A stretch of DNA of 64,000 nt from an uncultured Eubacteriales bacterium (lineage in GTDB: Bacteria > Bacillota > Clostridia > Christensenellales > Aristaeellaceae). Every line of letters begins with the position of its first letter. Within the stretch, counting starts at the first letter, position 1. Shown here one piece after another: positions 41,001 to 52,976 of the stretch. The translations under genes and the position numbers were made by a program. The stretch covers positions 1 through 64,000 of the forward strand of contig CADCFG010000010.1 in NCBI GenBank assembly GCA_902800625.1, read 5' to 3'. Under the pieces are notes generated by a model. The model did no database searches and was not told the DNA's origin. It saw only the letters and a program-made list of their open reading frames with translations.

Positions 41001-41972
41001 CAGGTTGCCGATCAGGCTGGTGAGCACCAGAGACAACAGCGAAGCCATCAGTGCCGCCACGCCGAAGTCGCCCAGGTAGTAATGGGCGGCATAGAACGCG
41101 GGCAGGCCCTCGATGCCGGAGTAGCTGTCCAGGTTGCGTATGTACTCCAGCCAGCTGGAGCAATCCGCGGGATAGGCCGAGATGCTCAGCAGTGTGACGA
41201 ACACATAGATGGCGGTGGAGGTCAGCACCGAGATCACCAGGATCCTGTGCAATCGGTCCCTTTTGAAGTTGAATTCCTCCGCCGAATGGGTGATGCTCTC
41301 AAAGCCGATGAAGGCCCAGGGCGATATGAAGGCGATTTGAAGCGTCTGGGAGAAGGCGCTCCTGTCCGGCAGGAAGGCCGGCGTCCAGCTGACCTTGAGC
41401 CCCGCCGCGGCCACGGCAAAGCACAGCGTGATGCCCAGGGTGAACACGGTCACCAGCAATACCATCATCTGCGCGGACAACCGGTTGCTTCGGACGCAGA
41501 GCGCCGTCACCGCCGCGATGGCCCCAAGGGTCAGCAGGGCCTCGCCCAGGTACACCTCATAGCCGAATACCGTTAACAGGTAGCCAAACTTGAACGTGTC
41601 CCCGATGAAGAACCGGGCAAACAGCGGCAGGCTGGTGGCGTTTGCCCAGAACATGGCGATGTAAGTCAGGCTTAAAAACCAAAACACCAGGAAGGCGCGG
41701 TCGTAACCGAACACCTCCTTGGTGTAGTCATATATTCCGCCCGAACTGGGATACCGATCGGCCATGTAATAGAAATTCCGGCAGATGACCAGCATCACCG
41801 CCATGCCGATGAGCAGGCCGAAGATGCTGCCGAGGGGGCCGGCCTGGGCCAGATAGGTATTGCTGGTGACCACCAGCGAACCCCAGCCGACGCTGGTACC
41901 CACCGCCAGGGCCCAAACCGAGGCCGGCGAGAGACTGGGCCTCAGGCCCGTATTCTGATTCTGTTCCGACAT
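38034..41972 (-). CDS. APC-type amino-acid permease fused to GGDEF-REC-GGDEF-EAL
   Basis: A 1312-residue membrane protein. Residues about 15-440 form an APC-superfamily amino-acid permease of 11-12 helices (SVGWGSLVVTSNTYLAQAGPLGS, GGIYDYTKEVFGYD, WAFIGFESITHSAEEF). Two more helices and a loop follow, then an intact GGDEF domain with CDVNGLKKIND and RIGGDEFVV. Next comes a receiver with VMLDLQMPG, then a second cyclase domain whose motif has decayed to SADIF. The last 250 residues are an EAL phosphodiesterase domain with EALVRWDHPE, DDFGAGYSSL and VAEGVETEEQ. It should make or break c-di-GMP in response to a ligand and to phosphorylation. It is last of a five-gene operon. Confidence 0.85.
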   Translation of the reverse strand: MSEQNQNTGLRPSLSPASVWALAVGTSVGWGSLVVTSNTYLAQAGPLGSIFGLLIGMAVMLVICRNFYYMADRYPSSGGIYDYTKEVFGYDRAFLVFWFLSLTYIAMFWANATSLPLFARFFIGDTFKFGYLLTVFGYEVYLGEALLTLGAIAAVTALCVRSNRLSAQMMVLLVTVFTLGITLCFAVAAAGLKVSWTPAFLPDRSAFSQTLQIAFISPWAFIGFESITHSAEEFNFKRDRLHRILVISVLTSTAIYVFVTLLSISAYPADCSSWLEYIRNLDSYSGIEGLPAFYAAHYYLGDFGVAALMASLLSLVLTSLIGNLRALSRLFFATARDGILPGRIAVLNDKHIPANAMLLVAGFSCLIPFIGRTAIGWIVDVTTLGATMLYGFVSAAALKVARQQKHRREAVTGVVGLAVMLAFSVYLLFPSLFGDDMLATETYILFMVWTVIGFFYFRRIIRKDNARRFGKAIIVWIALLALVVFMAMIWSGRVDERTTNDAIYAVQEHYAGQASEDAFMQSQINQVHRTNAMNSLLISGLFIMALAAMLINHLSMQKWESKAVEERDAARETAFKDPMTGAKSKHAYLQREKEIDEKIDAGTAEKFAVVVCDVNGLKKINDTLGHKAGDEYIRKAFEMICDIFQHSPVYRIGGDEFVVILTGRDFVIRKELLLALHDRSVVNIGSGGVVVSGGLSEYRAGEDRDYHAVFERADGLMYEEKQLLKSLGAATRDSFEEEAKAIIPMVDESEVMHLKRHVLIVEDEAVNLMMLGNMLEDAYDLLYASDGSEALEQMKTHKDELALVMLDLQMPGMTGMEVLKVMREAPELKDIPFIVLTADQSAEVECLKLGAMDFIPKPYPSWEIVRARANRCIELSEKRNIIHSTERDSLTKLLNLDYFLRYVRLYDQHYTDMPMDAMVVDISHFHMINERYGKQYGDGVLSRVGDRIRQVSRDIGAVACRRSADIFFIYGPHKENYEALLDRIAEDVGGEEGAANRVRLRMGVYMNVDKTLEIERRFDYARTAANTVRSGHLKAVGIYDDEMHKADLFREHLLEDFRTSLKDNCFKVYFQPKFDIRGETPVLSGAEALVRWDHPELGLISPGVFIPLLEDNGLILQLDEFVWRTTAAQIRAWKDRFGLSIPVSVNVSRIDMLTPNLKSIFTDILESNRLQAEDLILEITESAYTGDSDQVILMARELRSVGMGFRIEMDDFGAGYSSLGMLSNLPIDVLKLDMSFVRSAFGEKKDVRMIELIIDIAKYLNVPVVAEGVETEEQYLALRELGCDYVQGYYFSRPVPPEQFDRFLTERIGQKG

Positions 41973-42121
41973 TGGCAGCGCTCCCCTTCCCATTACATGA
42001 GGCTGTTGATCGTCCTTGCCTTGTCCCATCCTCTCACAGTATACGCGTTTCAACTGCTTCTTGCCCGGCGCATCCGCGGGCCACGCGTTCCGACAGATTC
42101 CGCCAGTGCCAATGCTCCCGC

Positions 42122-45460
<3,339 letters not shown>

Positions 45461-45501
45461 GGGATGAATCATGCTCCTTTCGCCGGAAGCCAGGCGTTGG
45501 T

Positions 45502-45870
45502 TCAATTCTGTTCGTATTGGTGGACGCCCTCTACCGCCCTGCGATACAGCGCCTTGATCTCATCCAGCTTTTCCTTCACCTGGTCGTCCGTCATGGTGCG
45601 CGGGTTGCCCGGTCGGAACTCCTCGGCGATATCCGACGCCAGGTCGGACAGCTTCTTCAGGCCCAGGTTGCCGCACATACCCTTGGACGCGTGGGCCGCG
45701 TCGAACATCTGCGCGGGATCCATGGCCTCGCCCGCCGCGATCAGCTGCTCCACCACGCTGCCTTTCGTCAGCTTGCGGATGTGCTTGTCCATCAGCTTTT
45801 CCACGCGCAGCACCCGCAGCGCTTGGTCGTAATCGCCGCCGATGATCTCATACAATTCCTTAAGCGTCAT
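45502..45870 (-). CDS. HPt-domain phosphotransfer protein
   Basis: A 122-residue helical protein. The block DAAHASKGMCGNLGL carries the phospho-accepting His of Hpt domains, followed by the expected second helix of the four-helix bundle. It would shuttle phosphate between the receivers of the hybrid kinases and those of the GGDEF-EAL proteins in the same operon. GGGGATAGACC precedes the ATG at 45870; a TTG one codon upstream is an alternative. It lies only a few bases after the REC-GGDEF-EAL gene. Confidence 0.85.
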   Translation of the reverse strand: MTLKELYEIIGGDYDQALRVLRVEKLMDKHIRKLTKGSVVEQLIAAGEAMDPAQMFDAAHASKGMCGNLGLKKLSDLASDIAEEFRPGNPRTMTDDQVKEKLDEIKALYRRAVEGVHQYEQN

Positions 45871-45876
45871 CAAGGT

Positions 45877-47571
45877 CTATCCCCTTTCAACGTTCATTTC
45901 CCGCTCGATCAGCGCCTCGAAGGCCTCGGCCGGCAGCGGCCGGGAGAAATAGTAGCCCTGCACCAGATCGCAGTCGGCGTCCTTCAGCAGATTCAGCTGG
46001 CCCGCGGTTTCCACGCCCTCGGCCACCACCCGCAGCTTCAAATACCGGGCGATGTCCAGGATCAGCTTCACCAGCCGCATATCCGTGGCGCTGGATTCGA
46101 TGTTGCGCACGAACTTCATGTCCATCTTCAATACGTCCAGCGGCATGCCCGAGAGCATGTTCAGCGACGAATAGCCGCTTCCGAAGTCGTCCATCTCGAT
46201 CTCAAAGCCCAGCTGACGCAGATCGCGCACCGTCTCCAGCAGCTCGCCGGCGTTCTCGGTGTAGGCGGATTCCGTGATTTCCAGCTTCATGTCCTTGAAA
46301 TCCAGGCCGTTCTCCTCGATGATCCGGGCCAGCCGATCCACCAGCGTGGGGTCGAACACGTCCGCCCGGGACAGGTTCACGGATACCGGCAGCTTTATGC
46401 CGTACTTGTCGCGCCAGCGCACGATCTGCTGTGCCGCCTCCTGCCAGACATAGCTGTCCACCACGCTGATCAGGCCGTTGCCCTCGAACAGCGGCACGAA
46501 GTCGCCGGGTGAAATCATGCCCAGTTCCGGGTGGTTCCAGCGAATCAGCGCCTCCGCGCTGCTCAGCCGGGGCGGATCGCACTGGATGTCGTACTTGGGC
46601 TGGTAGTAGACGGTGAGCTGCCGCTCCTCCACCGCGCTCCTCAGGTCATTCAGCAGCCGCTGGTTCAGAAGCTCCCGCTTGCGCATGTCCTCGTCGTAGA
46701 TCTTCAGCGGGTTCTGGTAGTCGCCCCGGGCCATGTTGCAGGCCGCACGGGCGCAGTCGAACAGGAACGTCGGGTCCGCCCCCTCCTGCCAGGGCTTCAC
46801 GCCCATGCGCAGGTGCACGCTGACGTTGGGGGAAATGCCGTTGACCCTGCTCTGGAACCGATCCAGCAATGCCTGGTAATCTTCCTGCGGGGCGCAGTAA
46901 AAGGCGAAGCGATCCCCCTCGAAGCGGGTGGCGATGCCCTGGCTCTCCGACAGGAACGCGCGGATCTCCGCGCCGATCACGCGGATCAAATCGTCGCCGA
47001 ACTCCCGTCCGTTGACGGCGTTGATGGTGTGGAACTGCTCGATGTTCATCACCACGGCGTCCAGTTTGAGTCCCGGCGTGTAGTGGAACAGCCTGTGAGC
47101 GTATTCAAAGAAGAAGTTGCGGCTGTAGAGCATGGTGAGCCGGTCGTGCTCGGCGGCGGAGATCAGCTGGCGGCCCTCGCTGAGCTCGATGATCCTGGCC
47201 ACGCGGGCGGTAATCACCTCGGGCACATCGAAGGGCTTGGTGATGAAGTCGGACGCGCCCAGCTGCAGGGCCTTCAGTTCCGCTTTCTTTTCCGCGGTCA
47301 GCACGATGACGGGAATGTGGTTCAGGTGCTCGTCGGCATTCACCCGCTTCAGCACCTCAAAGCCGTCCATCACAGGCATCATCAGGTCCAGCAGCACCAC
47401 GGAGAGGCTGTCCACGTGGCTTTCGATGGCCTCGAGGGCCTGCGCGCCGTTTTCGGCATATATGATTTCATAGTCGTCCTCCAGGATCACGCCCAGCGCG
47501 TCCCGGTTGATCTCCTGGTCGTCCACCACCAGGATCAGCTTTGGCTTTTGTATCTGCTTGGATTGGATCAT
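45877..47571 (-). CDS. REC-GGDEF-EAL protein (c-di-GMP phosphodiesterase candidate)
   Basis: A 564-residue soluble protein. The receiver (about 10-130) has its Asp in VVLLDLMMPVMDG and Lys in FITKPFD. A cyclase-like domain (about 150-290) has lost the GGDEF motif, reading FEGDRFAFY, so it is probably not catalytic and may bind GTP. The EAL domain (about 310-560) keeps EALIRWNHPE, the Asn in VNLSRADVF, ITESAYTE, DDFGSGYSSL and VAEGVETAGQ, so c-di-GMP hydrolysis is likely. Phosphorylation by a kinase of the same operon should control it. It starts 6 bp after the end of the hybrid kinase gene. The domain order is the same as the C-terminal part of the permease fusion at 38034. Confidence 0.88.
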   Translation of the reverse strand: MIQSKQIQKPKLILVVDDQEINRDALGVILEDDYEIIYAENGAQALEAIESHVDSLSVVLLDLMMPVMDGFEVLKRVNADEHLNHIPVIVLTAEKKAELKALQLGASDFITKPFDVPEVITARVARIIELSEGRQLISAAEHDRLTMLYSRNFFFEYAHRLFHYTPGLKLDAVVMNIEQFHTINAVNGREFGDDLIRVIGAEIRAFLSESQGIATRFEGDRFAFYCAPQEDYQALLDRFQSRVNGISPNVSVHLRMGVKPWQEGADPTFLFDCARAACNMARGDYQNPLKIYDEDMRKRELLNQRLLNDLRSAVEERQLTVYYQPKYDIQCDPPRLSSAEALIRWNHPELGMISPGDFVPLFEGNGLISVVDSYVWQEAAQQIVRWRDKYGIKLPVSVNLSRADVFDPTLVDRLARIIEENGLDFKDMKLEITESAYTENAGELLETVRDLRQLGFEIEMDDFGSGYSSLNMLSGMPLDVLKMDMKFVRNIESSATDMRLVKLILDIARYLKLRVVAEGVETAGQLNLLKDADCDLVQGYYFSRPLPAEAFEALIEREMNVERG

Positions 47572-47577
47572 AGGATA

Positions 47578-49092
47578 TCAATCCTCTTTTCCCTTGCCAT
47601 TGTTTATCCATTTGCCCAGCGCGGCATAGAGCTTGTCCGCGTCCACGGGCTTGACCAGGTGGTCGTTCATGCCCGCCTGCAGGGAGTTCTGCACGTCGCT
47701 CTCGTAGGCGTTCGCCGTCAGGGCGATGATGGGCACCTTTTTCGCGTCGGAGCGGTCCAGCGCGCGGATGCGCCGCGCCGCCTCCATGCCGTCCATCACC
47801 GGCATACGCAGATCCATCAGGATCGCGTCATAGTAATCCATTTCGGACGCCGCCACCCGGTCCACGGCGGCCTGCCCGTTGTCGGCGGTATCGCAGGCCA
47901 CATCCTCCAGCTCCAGCAGGTCGGAGACGATCTCGACATTCCCGGCCATGTCGTCCACCACCAGCACGCGCCGCCCAGCAAGGCATGTGGACGGAGTTTC
48001 TTCCGGACCGACCGCTTCGTTTTCAAGCGTCTCGACATTCCCGCTGTCCTCCGAAACGGACCGACGCATCGGCAGGGCGATGGTGAAGGTGGAGCCCTCG
48101 CCCTTGCGGCTATCGATCCCGATCGTGCCGCCCATGTGGGTTACGAAGGCTTTGGCCACCGGCAGGCCGATGCCGCTGCCGCCGAAGCGGTTGGTGAAGC
48201 TGGCGTCCTCCTGGGCGAAGGCCTCGAAGATCCTGGGCAGGAAGGCCTCGTCGATGCCCACGCCGGTGTCCGAGACGATGAAGCGCATATCGACGACGCC
48301 ATCCCTCGCCTCCGTGGATTCCACGTCAAACTGCACCGTTCCCGGGGCGTCGGTGAATTTCACGGCGTTGTCCAGCAGGCACATCAGCGCCTGCTTCAAT
48401 CGCGCGGCGTCACCGGTATACTCTCCCCGGGCAGCCTCGGCGAAATGGCTCTGATAGGTCAGCCCTTTCTCCTCGCACATCGCGCCGGCGAGGACGTCGA
48501 CCTGCTCCATCGCCTCTCTGAGCGAAAAGGGCTCGCTGTGAATCACCAGCTCGCCGCTCTCGATCTGCTGCATGTCCAGCATGCCGTTGATCAGATCGGA
48601 CAGGTGATGGGCGCTGGCGCCGATCTTTTCCAGGTGCTGCCGGGTCTCTCCGTGCAGGTCTGGGTTTTTCAGTGCCAGGGTGTTCTGCCCAAGGATCACG
48701 TTCATGGGCGTGCGCATCTCGTGGCTGACGGTGGCCAGAAAGCTGGCCTTGACGCGGTTGCTCTGTTCGGCGGCCAGCAGCTCCGCCTCCAGGTGCTCGA
48801 CCTCAAACACCTTTTGGATGATGGAGCTGATCAGGCGAACCATTACGAACACGAATATGCTGCCGCCGAAGAGTATCCCTGCGACCAGGAGATCCGGCCT
48901 TCCGAAGAAGCCCACCATCAGATAGCCCAGCAGGAAGGAGACGAGCAGCGCGATGGGAATATCGAGGATGCGGCTGCCCCAGCGCCACAGCTTCATGCCG
49001 CGAATGTAGCGGGCAAACCGAACAAAGCCGATGATGTTGTAGACCATCAGCGCGCTTCCCAGGTACACCATGGCGTATATGGCCCAGGTCAT
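47578..49092 (-). CDS. Membrane hybrid histidine kinase with C-terminal receiver
   Basis: A 504-residue protein. Three or four membrane helices (about 5-100) carry no obvious external sensor domain. A short coiled coil leads to the dimerisation domain with the phospho-His in FLATVSHEMRTPMN. The HATPase has DNAVKFTD, DTGVGIDE and GGSGIGLPVAK. The receiver (about 380-495) has its Asp in AILMDLRMPVMDG. The start is set nine bases after GGGGGGAGGG; an ATG three codons upstream abuts that site. It is first in the five-gene signalling operon and lacks the permease module found in the paralogous kinase. Confidence 0.88.
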   Translation of the reverse strand: MTWAIYAMVYLGSALMVYNIIGFVRFARYIRGMKLWRWGSRILDIPIALLVSFLLGYLMVGFFGRPDLLVAGILFGGSIFVFVMVRLISSIIQKVFEVEHLEAELLAAEQSNRVKASFLATVSHEMRTPMNVILGQNTLALKNPDLHGETRQHLEKIGASAHHLSDLINGMLDMQQIESGELVIHSEPFSLREAMEQVDVLAGAMCEEKGLTYQSHFAEAARGEYTGDAARLKQALMCLLDNAVKFTDAPGTVQFDVESTEARDGVVDMRFIVSDTGVGIDEAFLPRIFEAFAQEDASFTNRFGGSGIGLPVAKAFVTHMGGTIGIDSRKGEGSTFTIALPMRRSVSEDSGNVETLENEAVGPEETPSTCLAGRRVLVVDDMAGNVEIVSDLLELEDVACDTADNGQAAVDRVAASEMDYYDAILMDLRMPVMDGMEAARRIRALDRSDAKKVPIIALTANAYESDVQNSLQAGMNDHLVKPVDADKLYAALGKWINNGKGKED

Positions 49093-49176
49093 TGAGCGCA
49101 TCCCTCCCCCCTGTCGTCAGCTTGGCAGCAGGTCGAGCCTATTTTGAACGTATACACCGCCAACTATCCATTTATA

Positions 49177-49205
49177 ATAATACCACATTTCTCCCTTGCG
49201 TGCAA
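49177..49205 (-). promoter_or_regulatory. Promoter of the five-gene signalling operon
   Basis: On the minus strand TTGCAC and TATTAT are 17 bp apart, about 85 bases before the kinase start. Confidence 0.55.
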
Positions 49206-49250
49206 TAAGTAATCGCGCTTTCATAGGCTTTCCATAGCGTTTCTTCCCCA

Positions 49251-49279
49251 TTGACGAAAGGCTGCTTGGCGCCTATAAT
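49251..49279 (+). promoter_or_regulatory. Promoter of the PAS-GGDEF gene
   Basis: TTGACG (49251-49256) and TATAAT (49274-49279) are 17 bp apart, 119 bases before the ATG. Confidence 0.65.
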
Positions 49280-49398
49280 AATAGTTAACAGAATCACCCG
49301 AATCGTTACAGAGTACATAAACTGCGCGGGCTTATGGTCCCGCCTTCCGGAGCATCCGGAGGACGGGCAGGGACCTTACCGGGAGTGAGGCGAATAGC

Positions 49399-50670
49399 AT
49401 GAACACGATACTGTTGATCGCGGAAAGCCCCTCGATCTTGGAATACTTCACAGAGGCGCTCTCCCCTTGCTTTTCCTTGCGCTGCGCGTGCACCGAGGAA
49501 GAGGGCTTGCGCGCCTTCGACGGGGACGGTCGGGGCGTGGACGCCGTGCTGATCGAGCTGGCCCTGGCCCGAAGGAACCGCTTTGCCTTCGAACCCGGTT
49601 TCAGGAAGCGCGCCTCCTTTTCAGCGACCCCCATGATCGCCATATCCACCGCGCTGCCCACGCAGGAGGACATGGACTGCATCGAAAACGGGTTTTATGA
49701 CCTGATCCCCGTGCAAGCGCCTCCGGAGCTGATCCGGAAGCGGATCGACAACGCCATCAGCGCCAGCGACTCCCTGTCCTTCTCCCAGCTGGAGAAGATG
49801 CTCAAGCAGCTGCCTGCCTGCGTCTTCCTGAAGGACAAGGATTGCCGCTATGTCTTCTCCACCCAGTACTGGCGCCACATCAACACCGGCGGCGACCCGA
49901 ACTGGACCATTCGCGGAAAGACCGACCTGGACATCCGCAGGGATCGGGTTAACGCCCTGAAGGCGCTGGCGGCCGACCAGCATATCCTGGAGACCGGCGA
50001 GGGCACCGATTACGTCATCGAGGAGAATGAGGACGGCATCCGGGAATACCTGCAGCTGATCAAGCGGCCCGTGTACGACGACGAAGGCAACGTCAACGGG
50101 ATCATCGCGCTGATCAACAACATCACAGACTACCAGCTTCTGAAGATGGAATTGGAAAAGCGCGCCAAAACGGACGCGCTGACCGGGCTTCTGAACAAGC
50201 AGGCCGCCCAGGACCTTGCGCATATGCTGCTCTCTTCCTCCAAGAACAGGGAGGAGCGCTGTGCGCTTCTGATGATCGATGTGGACCTGTTCAAGCAGGT
50301 GAACGACCGCTTCGGCCACGCCGAGGGCGACCGGGCGCTGGCGGAGGTGGGGCGGATCATCAGCAACAATTGCCGGGGCATGGACGTGGCCGGCCGGATC
50401 GGCGGCGACGAGTTCATGGTGTTCATGCACGGCATCGACGCCACCGAAAACGCGCTGCAGCTGGGCGCGCGCCTGTCCGCGCAGGTGGAACACGCCTTCC
50501 GGGGCGACAGACTGGAAGGCCAGGTTTCGCTGTCCATCGGCGCAGCCGTATCCCCCGACCACGGCAGCGATTTCGACGCCCTGTTCAAATCCGCCGACAC
50601 CGCTCTGTATGAAGTAAAGAAGAACGGCAGGAACGCAGTGAGAATGTACGCGCAGGGTAACGAAGCGTGA
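49399..50670 (+). CDS. Diguanylate cyclase with degenerate receiver and PAS domain
   Basis: A 423-residue soluble protein. Residues 1-120 have receiver-like character, but the Asp position in DAVLIELALARR is Glu, which could mimic the phosphorylated state. A PAS domain follows (about 130-250; LPACVFLKDKDCRYVFSTQYWR, then RPVYDDEGNVNGIIALINNITDY). The GGDEF domain (about 260-420) is intact, with DALTGLLNKQ, MIDVDLFKQVNDRFGHAEGD and RIGGDEFMVF. It should synthesise c-di-GMP in response to a PAS ligand. It is divergent from the c-di-GMP operon, so both probably act on the same pool. Confidence 0.88.
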   Translation: MNTILLIAESPSILEYFTEALSPCFSLRCACTEEEGLRAFDGDGRGVDAVLIELALARRNRFAFEPGFRKRASFSATPMIAISTALPTQEDMDCIENGFYDLIPVQAPPELIRKRIDNAISASDSLSFSQLEKMLKQLPACVFLKDKDCRYVFSTQYWRHINTGGDPNWTIRGKTDLDIRRDRVNALKALAADQHILETGEGTDYVIEENEDGIREYLQLIKRPVYDDEGNVNGIIALINNITDYQLLKMELEKRAKTDALTGLLNKQAAQDLAHMLLSSSKNREERCALLMIDVDLFKQVNDRFGHAEGDRALAEVGRIISNNCRGMDVAGRIGGDEFMVFMHGIDATENALQLGARLSAQVEHAFRGDRLEGQVSLSIGAAVSPDHGSDFDALFKSADTALYEVKKNGRNAVRMYAQGNEA

Positions 50671-50710
50671 GGGCTTGACGAGCCCGACGATCGCGCCGCG
50701 TTGAACCGCG

Positions 50711-50740
50711 AAAACGGACGCCGTGCAGGCGTCCGTTTTT
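50711..50740. terminator. Terminator between the cyclase gene and glgB
   Basis: AAAACGGACGCC (50711-50722) and GGCGTCCGTTTT (50728-50739) form a 12-bp stem with a GTGCA loop and T/A flanks on both sides. It can serve both convergent genes. Confidence 0.8.
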
Positions 50741-50755
50741 GCGTTCAATGACAGC

Positions 50756-52774
50756 CTACCACTCCACCTTCTGCAGCGCCACGCCGCAGCGGCAGGGCAG
50801 GTAGATCTGGATGCCGTAGCCGAATTCGGTGTCACGGGCATGGTAGACAAAATCCATGTCGGTGCGGCTCTGGCCGCCGAAGGGCCAGTCGTCGGTGGAC
50901 AGTACCACCCGGTAGCCGCCCGGCCCGGTGACGCGGCAGTTGATAAATACGTTCTCCTGGCTCCATGTGGGGTGCAGGTTGAAGGCGTACAGCAGCCCGC
51001 CGCGCTCGAAGATCAGCAGCTTTCGCCCGTTGTCAATCCACAGGCTCTCGGCAGGGCCGGAGCAGTGCACCCTGCGGGTGTTCATCAGATAGGTCATCGA
51101 GCGGTCAAAGGCCGCCAGCCAGTCGAATTTCATGTCCCCGTTCTGAACCAGCGACCACTGGCGCCGGGCGTAATGGTAGCTCCAGTTGTTGCCCTCCCGT
51201 GGAAAGTCGATCCACTCAGGATGGCCGAACTCGTTGCCCATGAAGTTCAGGTAGCCGTTGGCCGCCGTGGCGCAGGTCAGGAAGCGGATGACCTTGTGCA
51301 TGTCGATGGCCCTGTCCATGGTGGGGCTGTGGTATTCCTTCTTCATGCCGTCGTACATCTCCGCGTCCGCCAGCCGGAACATCAGCGTCTTGTCCCCCAC
51401 CATGGCCTGGTCGTGGGATTCGGCATAGCCGATGCTCATCTCGCCGGGGCGGCCGGAGGTCAGCTCGTGCCACAGGTAGTGCATATTCCAGTCGTCCTGC
51501 ATGGTGTCCTTCACCAGCTTGATCCAGATGTCCGGGATGCCCATGGCGAGCCGATAGTCGAAGCCCACGCCGCCATACTCCAGCGGCAGGCACATGCCCG
51601 GGAAGCCGCTCATGTCCTCGGCGACGGTCATGGCCTTGGGGTTGTAGTCGTGGATCAGCTCGTTGGCCAGCATCAGGTAGATGCGCCCGTCCACGTTGGT
51701 GTTCACGGAGAACATGGAGGGATAGCCGGCAAAGCCGTTCAGGCCGTGATCCTCATACATGATGGAGGTAACGCCGTCGAAGCGGAAGCCGTCGAAGTGG
51801 AACTCCTCCATCCAGTACTTGAGATTCGACAACAGGAAGTGCAGCACCTCGTGCTTGGAGTAGTCGAAGATGCGGGTCTTCCAGCCCGCGTGCCAGCCGC
51901 GTTCACCTTCGTGGAAATACTGATAATCCGTGCCGTCCAGCTGGTTGAGCCCCTCGCCGATGTTCGGACAGGCATGGCTGTGCACCACGTCCAACAGCAC
52001 CGAGATGCCCATGCCGTGGGCCTTGTTGATCAGGTATTTCAAATCCTCCGGCGTGCCATAGCGGTGGGACGGCGCAAAGAAGTTGGTCACCTGATAGCCG
52101 AAGGAGGCGTAGTAGGGGTGCTCCTGGATGGCCATCAGCTGTATGGTGTTGTAGCCCGCGCCCTTGATCCAGTCGAGGGTATTGTCCGCGAACTCCCGAT
52201 AGGTGCCGATGTGGCCGTGCTCCTGGGCCATGCCGATATGGGCCTCGTAGATCATCGGCGATTCAGGACGCTGCTGGCGGAAGTAGCCCCAGTCTGTCCA
52301 GTCGAAGGGCTCGTCCGGCATCCAGATCTGGCCGCAGAGGGTCTCGGTGGACATATCCATCACGCAGCGGGTCATGTAGGCGGGGATGCGCTCGAAGCTG
52401 GTCCCCTGCCGGCCCACCAGCAGCTTGATGAACTGACCGTGCTTGAGGGCGTCCCAGCCTTCCAGCTCGATCTCCCACACGCCGCCGCCGATGTGTTTGA
52501 GCGGGTATTCCCACTTCGCCCAGAAATTGAAGTCGCCCGTCAGCCAGGCCGCGTCCGCGCCGGGCAGCCACTCCCGGAACACCCAGCCGGTCTCGGTACG
52601 GTGGAAGCCGAAATAGCGATGGCCGTTGGCGAAGTCACAGAGGGTGCGCCACTCGTTCAGCGACCAGCGGCGGTCATTGAACCGGTCGAGGTGCATCCTG
52701 ATCTCCCCGGCATAAGGGGTCAGGGTCGGGTCCTTCTCCATCAGCAGCCACAGTGCGTTGTCGACGTGAATCAT
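50756..52774 (-). CDS. glgB: 1,4-alpha-glucan (glycogen) branching enzyme, GH13_8-like
   Basis: A 672-residue enzyme that makes alpha-1,6 branches in glycogen. An N-terminal CBM48-like domain (about 60-150; GWVFREWLPGADAAWLTGDFNFW seen in part) precedes the GH13 barrel. The catalytic Asp is in GFRFDGVTSI, the acid-base Glu in MTVAEDMSG and the third Asp in AESHDQA. DVVHSHACPN is conserved region I. These sequences match the eukaryotic-type branching enzymes (GH13_8), more than the classical bacterial GlgB. No other glycogen genes are nearby. GGAGG precedes the ATG. Confidence 0.9.
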   Translation of the reverse strand: MIHVDNALWLLMEKDPTLTPYAGEIRMHLDRFNDRRWSLNEWRTLCDFANGHRYFGFHRTETGWVFREWLPGADAAWLTGDFNFWAKWEYPLKHIGGGVWEIELEGWDALKHGQFIKLLVGRQGTSFERIPAYMTRCVMDMSTETLCGQIWMPDEPFDWTDWGYFRQQRPESPMIYEAHIGMAQEHGHIGTYREFADNTLDWIKGAGYNTIQLMAIQEHPYYASFGYQVTNFFAPSHRYGTPEDLKYLINKAHGMGISVLLDVVHSHACPNIGEGLNQLDGTDYQYFHEGERGWHAGWKTRIFDYSKHEVLHFLLSNLKYWMEEFHFDGFRFDGVTSIMYEDHGLNGFAGYPSMFSVNTNVDGRIYLMLANELIHDYNPKAMTVAEDMSGFPGMCLPLEYGGVGFDYRLAMGIPDIWIKLVKDTMQDDWNMHYLWHELTSGRPGEMSIGYAESHDQAMVGDKTLMFRLADAEMYDGMKKEYHSPTMDRAIDMHKVIRFLTCATAANGYLNFMGNEFGHPEWIDFPREGNNWSYHYARRQWSLVQNGDMKFDWLAAFDRSMTYLMNTRRVHCSGPAESLWIDNGRKLLIFERGGLLYAFNLHPTWSQENVFINCRVTGPGGYRVVLSTDDWPFGGQSRTDMDFVYHARDTEFGYGIQIYLPCRCGVALQKVEW

Positions 52775-52909
52775 GGGTAAGCCTCCTCCATTGCGATGGT
52801 CAGTGTCACTGTTCCTGCGCGGCAGTGTTCACACCTATTCTGTCATACATTGCCATTCTTTGCAATAGGTTACAGTGAAATTCTTTTATATTATTTTCCC
52901 GCCGTGGTC

Positions 52910-52938
52910 TTGAAATCGCGCCCAGGTTAATGTATCAT
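52910..52938 (+). promoter_or_regulatory. Promoter of the SpoIIE-type phosphatase gene
   Basis: TTGAAA (52910-52915) and TATCAT (52933-52938) are 17 bp apart, 38 bases before the ATG. Confidence 0.55.
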
Positions 52939-52976
52939 AATAATATGATTCCATTATAGGGCATCGGAGGCAGGCA

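Larger units (their letters stand above)
49093..49398. other. 306-bp divergent control region
   Basis: No gene is supported. It holds one good promoter on each strand (entered separately), pointing to the signalling operon and to the PAS-GGDEF gene. A shared regulator of both is possible. Confidence 0.6.
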